Positions 6,297-8,590 of a DNA stretch of 8,590 nt are shown piece by piece. A program made the position numbers and the translations under genes. The stretch lies in the NCBI GenBank assembly GCA_007118445.1, contig SKRP01000265.1:1-8590 (forward strand), read 5' to 3'. The notes under the pieces are model-generated. The model saw only the letters and a list, made by a program, of their open reading frames with translations, was not told where the DNA came from and made no database searches. Each line of letters starts with the position of its first letter. Within the stretch, counting starts at the first letter, position 1. This stretch comes from Natronohydrobacter sp. Its GTDB lineage: Bacteria; Pseudomonadota; Alphaproteobacteria; Rhodobacterales; Rhodobacteraceae.

Positions 6297-6326
6297 CGTG
6301 TTACAAGTCCTGGAAATGATAACACG
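6297..6326. promoter_or_regulatory. Inverted repeat in the dps leader
   Basis: CGTGTTA (6297-6303) and TAACACG (6320-6326) are perfect 7-bp arms around 16 nt, starting 13 bp upstream of the dps ATG. A TATCAT -10-like hexamer on the minus strand (6321-6316) overlaps the distal arm, so the repeat could be an operator at the dps promoter. Role inferred. Confidence 0.4.
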
Positions 6327-6401
6327 GAACTGGCTGGCATCTGGCTGGCTATCCGCTCGACAGAATAGCTAGTGCAGGCGGACAGCCAGTTCAAGAAGTT
6401 T

Positions 6402-6418
6402 TTTAGAATTATTCTAAT
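6402..6418. promoter_or_regulatory. Irr-box (iron control element)-like palindrome
   Basis: TTTAGAA-TTA-TTCTAAT matches the alphaproteobacterial Irr-box pattern TTTAGAA-N3-TTCTAAA at all but the last base. It overlaps the stop codon of the 142-aa gene (TAG, 6414-6416 on the minus strand) and lies about 120 bp upstream of the dps ATG. On the minus strand a TTGAAC -35-like hexamer (6394-6389) follows 7 bp further on. Irr controls iron storage and haem genes in alphaproteobacteria, so dps is the natural target. The adjacent T run leaves open a role as part of a transcription terminator. Confidence 0.65.
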
Positions 6419-6842
6419 CTTGAGGGTTTTGCTCGGTCATGACAGCCATGCGCTGCACCAGTTCGGACGCCAGCCACCCCACGGGGCGGCGCAGATGCAG
6501 CGGCAAACGTGCACGCAGCAAGAAGGTGGCGCTGCAATGATCGTCGCGCTGCAGGGCGGCAAAGAGCGCGAGCAGCCACTCTTCGTCAAAAGACCGCTCA
6601 TGCGCGCGCAGATCGTGGATCACCGGCCCCTTGGGCAAGGCCGTGCTCAGAATCCGCAGGAGCGCATCAGCATAATCCTGCACCCCTTCGCGCGGGCTAT
6701 GCAACAGCAAGCGACAGGTCTCGAACACTTCGACACGCGCTTTTGCGCGACATTGCCGCATCAGCAGGCGCAGAAGCGTCAGGGCCGGATCCTGAACCAG
6801 CGGGATCGGGGCTGTTTCTCTTGCGCGCGCAGTATTTTGCAT
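6414..6842 (-). CDS. Uncharacterised 142-aa protein upstream of dps
   Basis: I do not recognise this protein. From the ATG at 6842 it encodes 142 residues, rich in Leu, Arg and Ala and probably all-helical (for example VQDPALTLLRLLMRQCRAKA, then a stretch ending EVFETCRLLLHS), with no signal peptide or membrane segment. A central segment reads YADALLRILSTALPKGP and the C-terminus ends TEQNPQD. The frame is open to 7127, but the upstream part crosses an AT-rich control-like region and looks non-coding, so the internal start is preferred; its ribosome-binding site is weak. It is cooriented with dps 129 bp downstream and with the FEA1-like gene upstream. The stop codon lies inside the Irr-like palindrome. 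An iron link is suggested only by position. Confidence 0.65.
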   Translation of the reverse strand: MQNTARARETAPIPLVQDPALTLLRLLMRQCRAKARVEVFETCRLLLHSPREGVQDYADALLRILSTALPKGPVIHDLRAHERSFDEEWLLALFAALQRDDHCSATFLLRARLPLHLRRPVGWLASELVQRMAVMTEQNPQD

Positions 6843-7163
6843 GGGTGTCTCACTTGGCAATTCCCCAACTTTACAGCCAAAGGCGCGATATATCCAGTAA
6901 ATTCCGACTAAATTGATAGGCTTTAGGCGTATCCCTGCGACGCCCATGCCGTCTGTCAGATCATCCATGGCGCGCCCTGTCGCAATATTGAACACGTTGC
7001 GCATGGGGAATGTGCGCCAAATACTCCAGGCGGCGCGAGCGCGCGCCGCCTTGTCGCGTCTGGTCGCAGGAATTGCTGCATCGCACCAGGATTCCCTTGA
7101 TATCCAACCCGGCCACGCACATCGCATCGTTGATCCGCGTCAAGATACGCTTGGCGAGTGCCC
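6843..7163. other. Gene-free gap with AT-rich control region
   Basis: No convincing gene in 321 bp: the open frames on both strands show no family pattern. The 6870-6920 part is clearly richer in A/T than its surroundings and is the likely promoter of the 142-aa gene. It contains TAAATT twice, at 6898-6903 and 6909-6914, an 11-bp direct repeat close to one helical turn. The remainder is G/C-rich and holds a strong hairpin at 7029-7050. A decayed gene cannot be excluded. Confidence 0.4.
7029..7050. terminator. Strong G/C hairpin, possible terminator of the FEA1-like gene
   Basis: GGCGGCGCG (7029-7037), loop AGCG, then CGCGCCGCC (7042-7050): a perfect 9-bp all-G/C stem. It lies 114 nt past the stop of the minus-strand FEA1-like gene. 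No T run follows on the minus strand, so intrinsic termination would be weak. It may instead block 3' exonucleases. Confidence 0.35.
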
Positions 7164-8144
7164 TCAGCCGGTAAGGGCGACCAAGGCTGCCTCCACGGCC
7201 TCGCGCGCGAAGGGCAACAGGGCCGCATCGCCTGATCCTGCAAGCGCTTCCTCGATGGTCTCCACCTCATCCGGGCTCAAGGTCAGAACCGCTTCTGCCG
7301 CAGCTAACCATAGGCCGCGCGCCTGCATAACCGCCTGCAGCCTGGCGGCGTCATCGGGCGCGTCCTCGGCCCCCTGTAGGGCCGCATGGAACAGGCGCAG
7401 CGATCCTTCATGCAACAGCCGGTCGACCACGGCTGCCTCGTCCTCGGCCCAGCGTTCTTCCAGCAGATGAGGTTGTCCCTCGGCCAGCGCAGTGTAGAGC
7501 GCGGCATTCACCTGCGCGCCCTCCGGGATAGCCTCGAGCGCGGCATGGACCGAGTGCTGCCCCTCTGGCCCCCAGTGGAAAGCAAATATCTCATTCCAGT
7601 TCTTGGGGCTGCCATTGGTGAGCGCCCAGTTCGGCTCTGCCGCCAATGCCTTGCGTTCAGACATGGCCAGTTCGAACCGTGTCCAGTTGATGATCGTGGC
7701 CAGTGTCGCGGCCTCGACAAAGGCGATGCGCGCCTCATCAGCAAGCTGGTAGAACAGGCCGGTCCCTGCCAGCGCCGAGTAGACCGGCCCCACTGCAAAG
7801 CTGGGATCGCCCCAATGCGCGACCGAGTGCGGCACGACAGCAGGCATCGCGCCGTTGTAATTGTCGGCGAACCGGCCCAGCGAGTGGGTCATGTTGCGCC
7901 ACGGGAAGTTGCGGCCCCAGGTATAGACTGTCAGCGCTTCGGTCCAGTCAGGGTTATCGGCATTGAGCGCGGTCAGCATATCACCGCGATCCTGCGGCAG
8001 ACCGTTATGCGCCCGCACGTCAGAGGCTGTGACAAAGCCGCCATGCGAAAATTGCCACGCTTCCAGAGCATCGGCAGTGGCAGGGGTGGACAGACCCATC
8101 AGCGACAGGCCCAGCGTGGCAACGAGAAGAGTTGATTTGCGCAT
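7164..8144 (-). CDS. Secreted FEA1-like (iron-assimilation) protein
   Basis: A 326-aa protein with a clear signal peptide (residues 1-24, MRKSTLLVATLGLSL... cleaved after PATA). There is no lipobox cysteine, so it should be soluble in the periplasm. The mature part matches, from memory, the motif order of algal FEA1 iron-assimilation proteins: a VYTWGRNF segment (73-80) with HSLGRFA (87-93); YSALAGTGLF then DEARIAFVE (122-144); INWTRFELA (152-160); WNEIFAFHWGPEGQHS (183-198); and a C-terminal half with QVNAALYTALAEGQ (211-224). Acidic and His residues are plentiful. FEA1 is reported to help high-affinity iron uptake in Chlamydomonas. The ATG at 8144 has GGAG (8155-8152) 7 nt upstream. Iron genes surround it. 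The family call needs a profile search; otherwise it is an unassigned exported protein. Confidence 0.6.
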   Translation of the reverse strand: MRKSTLLVATLGLSLMGLSTPATADALEAWQFSHGGFVTASDVRAHNGLPQDRGDMLTALNADNPDWTEALTVYTWGRNFPWRNMTHSLGRFADNYNGAMPAVVPHSVAHWGDPSFAVGPVYSALAGTGLFYQLADEARIAFVEAATLATIINWTRFELAMSERKALAAEPNWALTNGSPKNWNEIFAFHWGPEGQHSVHAALEAIPEGAQVNAALYTALAEGQPHLLEERWAEDEAAVVDRLLHEGSLRLFHAALQGAEDAPDDAARLQAVMQARGLWLAAAEAVLTLSPDEVETIEEALAGSGDAALLPFAREAVEAALVALTG

Positions 8145-8253
8145 ATGTTTGCTCCGTGGCGGTTTCGAGGAAATCGGCTGGCACGAAGCTGGCGGTAATC
8201 ATCTGGCGGCAATGCGGCACCGTCCTGCATGCAACAAGGGGTTTACATGCCCG

Positions 8254-8286
8254 ACTATAATTGTCAGAAATCATGCACCCAGTCAA
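8254..8286 (-). promoter_or_regulatory. Promoter/operator of the FEA1-like gene
   Basis: On the minus strand TTGACT (8286-8281) is followed, 16 bases from its first T, by TTTCTGACAATTA (8270-8258) and then TAGT. This has the same spacing and core as the hemP promoter at 5183-5215. AATTAT at 18-bp spacing is a plausible -10; TATAGT lies at 21 bp. It is about 110-140 nt upstream of the ATG. A shared regulator is inferred. Confidence 0.5.
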
Positions 8287-8344
8287 CCCGCGCGATTCCT
8301 GCGCAGGCGGCCCGGCAACCCATCCCCATGACCCGGAGTTGCCG

Positions 8345-8590
8345 ATGCCAAACCATGCCCACAGCTTTCTGATCGATCTTCTGGCCGCGCATGACAGCGC
8401 CGCAGACTTTGGCTGTGTGCTCGACCCGCAGCTTCAGGAGCTGTTGATCGACCACCACAGCGCGCGGGCCGGGGTGTCTTGGCTTGACCAGCCGATCCGG
8501 TCAGCTGGGCCGGCACAAGAAGTGCCTGCAGGCTGGCCGCAGATCGCCCCCCGTGCCGACACTGTACCGGAGGCAAGCCATGCCCGGCGC
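8345..8590 (+). CDS. Unrecognised protein, 3' end beyond the window
   Basis: Open from ATG 8345 to the window edge (82 codons seen, no stop). The ATG is preceded by CGGAG (8334-8338), 6 nt away, and third positions are mostly G/C, which supports real coding. The visible sequence begins MPNHAHSFLIDLLAAHDSAA and continues with LDPQLQELLIDHHSAR, a probable helical region, then a Pro/Ala-rich stretch. I recognise no family. It diverges from the FEA1-like gene with a 200-bp spacer that must contain its promoter. It may end shortly after the window if the possible start at 8580 belongs to the next gene. Confidence 0.6.
   Translation, partial: MPNHAHSFLIDLLAAHDSAADFGCVLDPQLQELLIDHHSARAGVSWLDQPIRSAGPAQEVPAGWPQIAPRADTVPEASHARR
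8580..8590 (+). CDS. Possible start of a further gene (11 bases seen)
   Basis: ATG at 8580-8582 (MPG...) is preceded by GGAGG at 8569-8573, a strong ribosome-binding site 6 nt upstream. It lies in a different frame inside the 8345 ORF. If real, the two genes overlap and could be translationally coupled. Too little is visible to say more. Confidence 0.3.

Noticed and set aside
6372..6911. Plus-strand open frames over the 142-aa gene
   Set aside because: They read against the cooriented minus genes with shadow-like composition; the minus frame has the better start context and ends neatly before dps.
6843..7127. Upstream extension of the 142-aa gene to 237 aa
   Set aside because: The added part covers an AT-rich control-like region and reads like non-coding sequence, rich in Trp/Arg with no recognisable pattern.
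7386..8135. Long plus-strand open frame of 249 codons
   Set aside because: Antisense shadow of the FEA1-like gene; Arg/Gln-rich composition typical of out-of-frame G/C-rich DNA.
1..8590. CRISPR arrays, tRNA or rRNA genes
   Set aside because: No regularly spaced repeats and no tRNA cloverleaf or rRNA-like segments were found on either strand by eye.

Overview
The window is high-GC DNA (G/C-rich third codon positions). Its gene set points to an alphaproteobacterium, most likely of the Rhodobacterales. The clues are a FutA/FbpA-type ferric-iron transporter, a HemP peptide, a DUF1289 protein, a Dps, and a near-perfect Irr-type iron-control palindrome. The taxonomic placement is inference; no rRNA or marker gene is present.

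Layout. (1) 2-1694: a PLP-dependent diaminopropionate ammonia-lyase-like gene (minus) diverges from an Lrp/AsnC-family regulator (plus). The shared intergenic region carries two inverted repeats. This looks like a local regulator-plus-catabolic-enzyme pair. (2) 1695-2120: no intact gene. It holds the decayed end of an IS21-family insertion sequence, with an istA N-terminal fragment and an imperfect terminal direct repeat. (3) 2121-4968: a ferric-iron ABC transporter, with a fused two-domain permease (minus) divergent from its periplasmic iron-binding protein (plus). No ATPase gene is in the window. (4) 4969-5798: a terminator, then a promoter/operator region, a 20-codon leader ORF overlapping hemP, hemP itself, and a DUF1289 cysteine-motif protein. 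(5) 5814-6842: dps and an unrecognised 142-aa protein, both minus, with an Irr-box-like palindrome at their junction. (6) 6843-7163: no gene seen; an AT-rich control region and a strong hairpin. (7) 7164-8144: a secreted 326-aa protein whose motif pattern resembles the algal iron-assimilation protein FEA1 (minus). (8) 8345-8590: the start of an unrecognised gene that runs off the window, plus a possible next start at 8580.

From 2121 to 8144 the window reads as an iron-homeostasis cluster: ferric uptake (permease plus binding protein), haem-uptake accessory (HemP), iron storage and oxidative protection (Dps), and a putative periplasmic iron-assimilation protein. The hemP promoter and the FEA1-like gene promoter share an ungapped motif, TTGAC-N11-TTTCTGWCARTTA, which suggests co-regulation. 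The most notable points are the FEA1-like protein, that shared motif, the leader ORF overlapping hemP, and the Irr-like palindrome between dps and its upstream neighbour.
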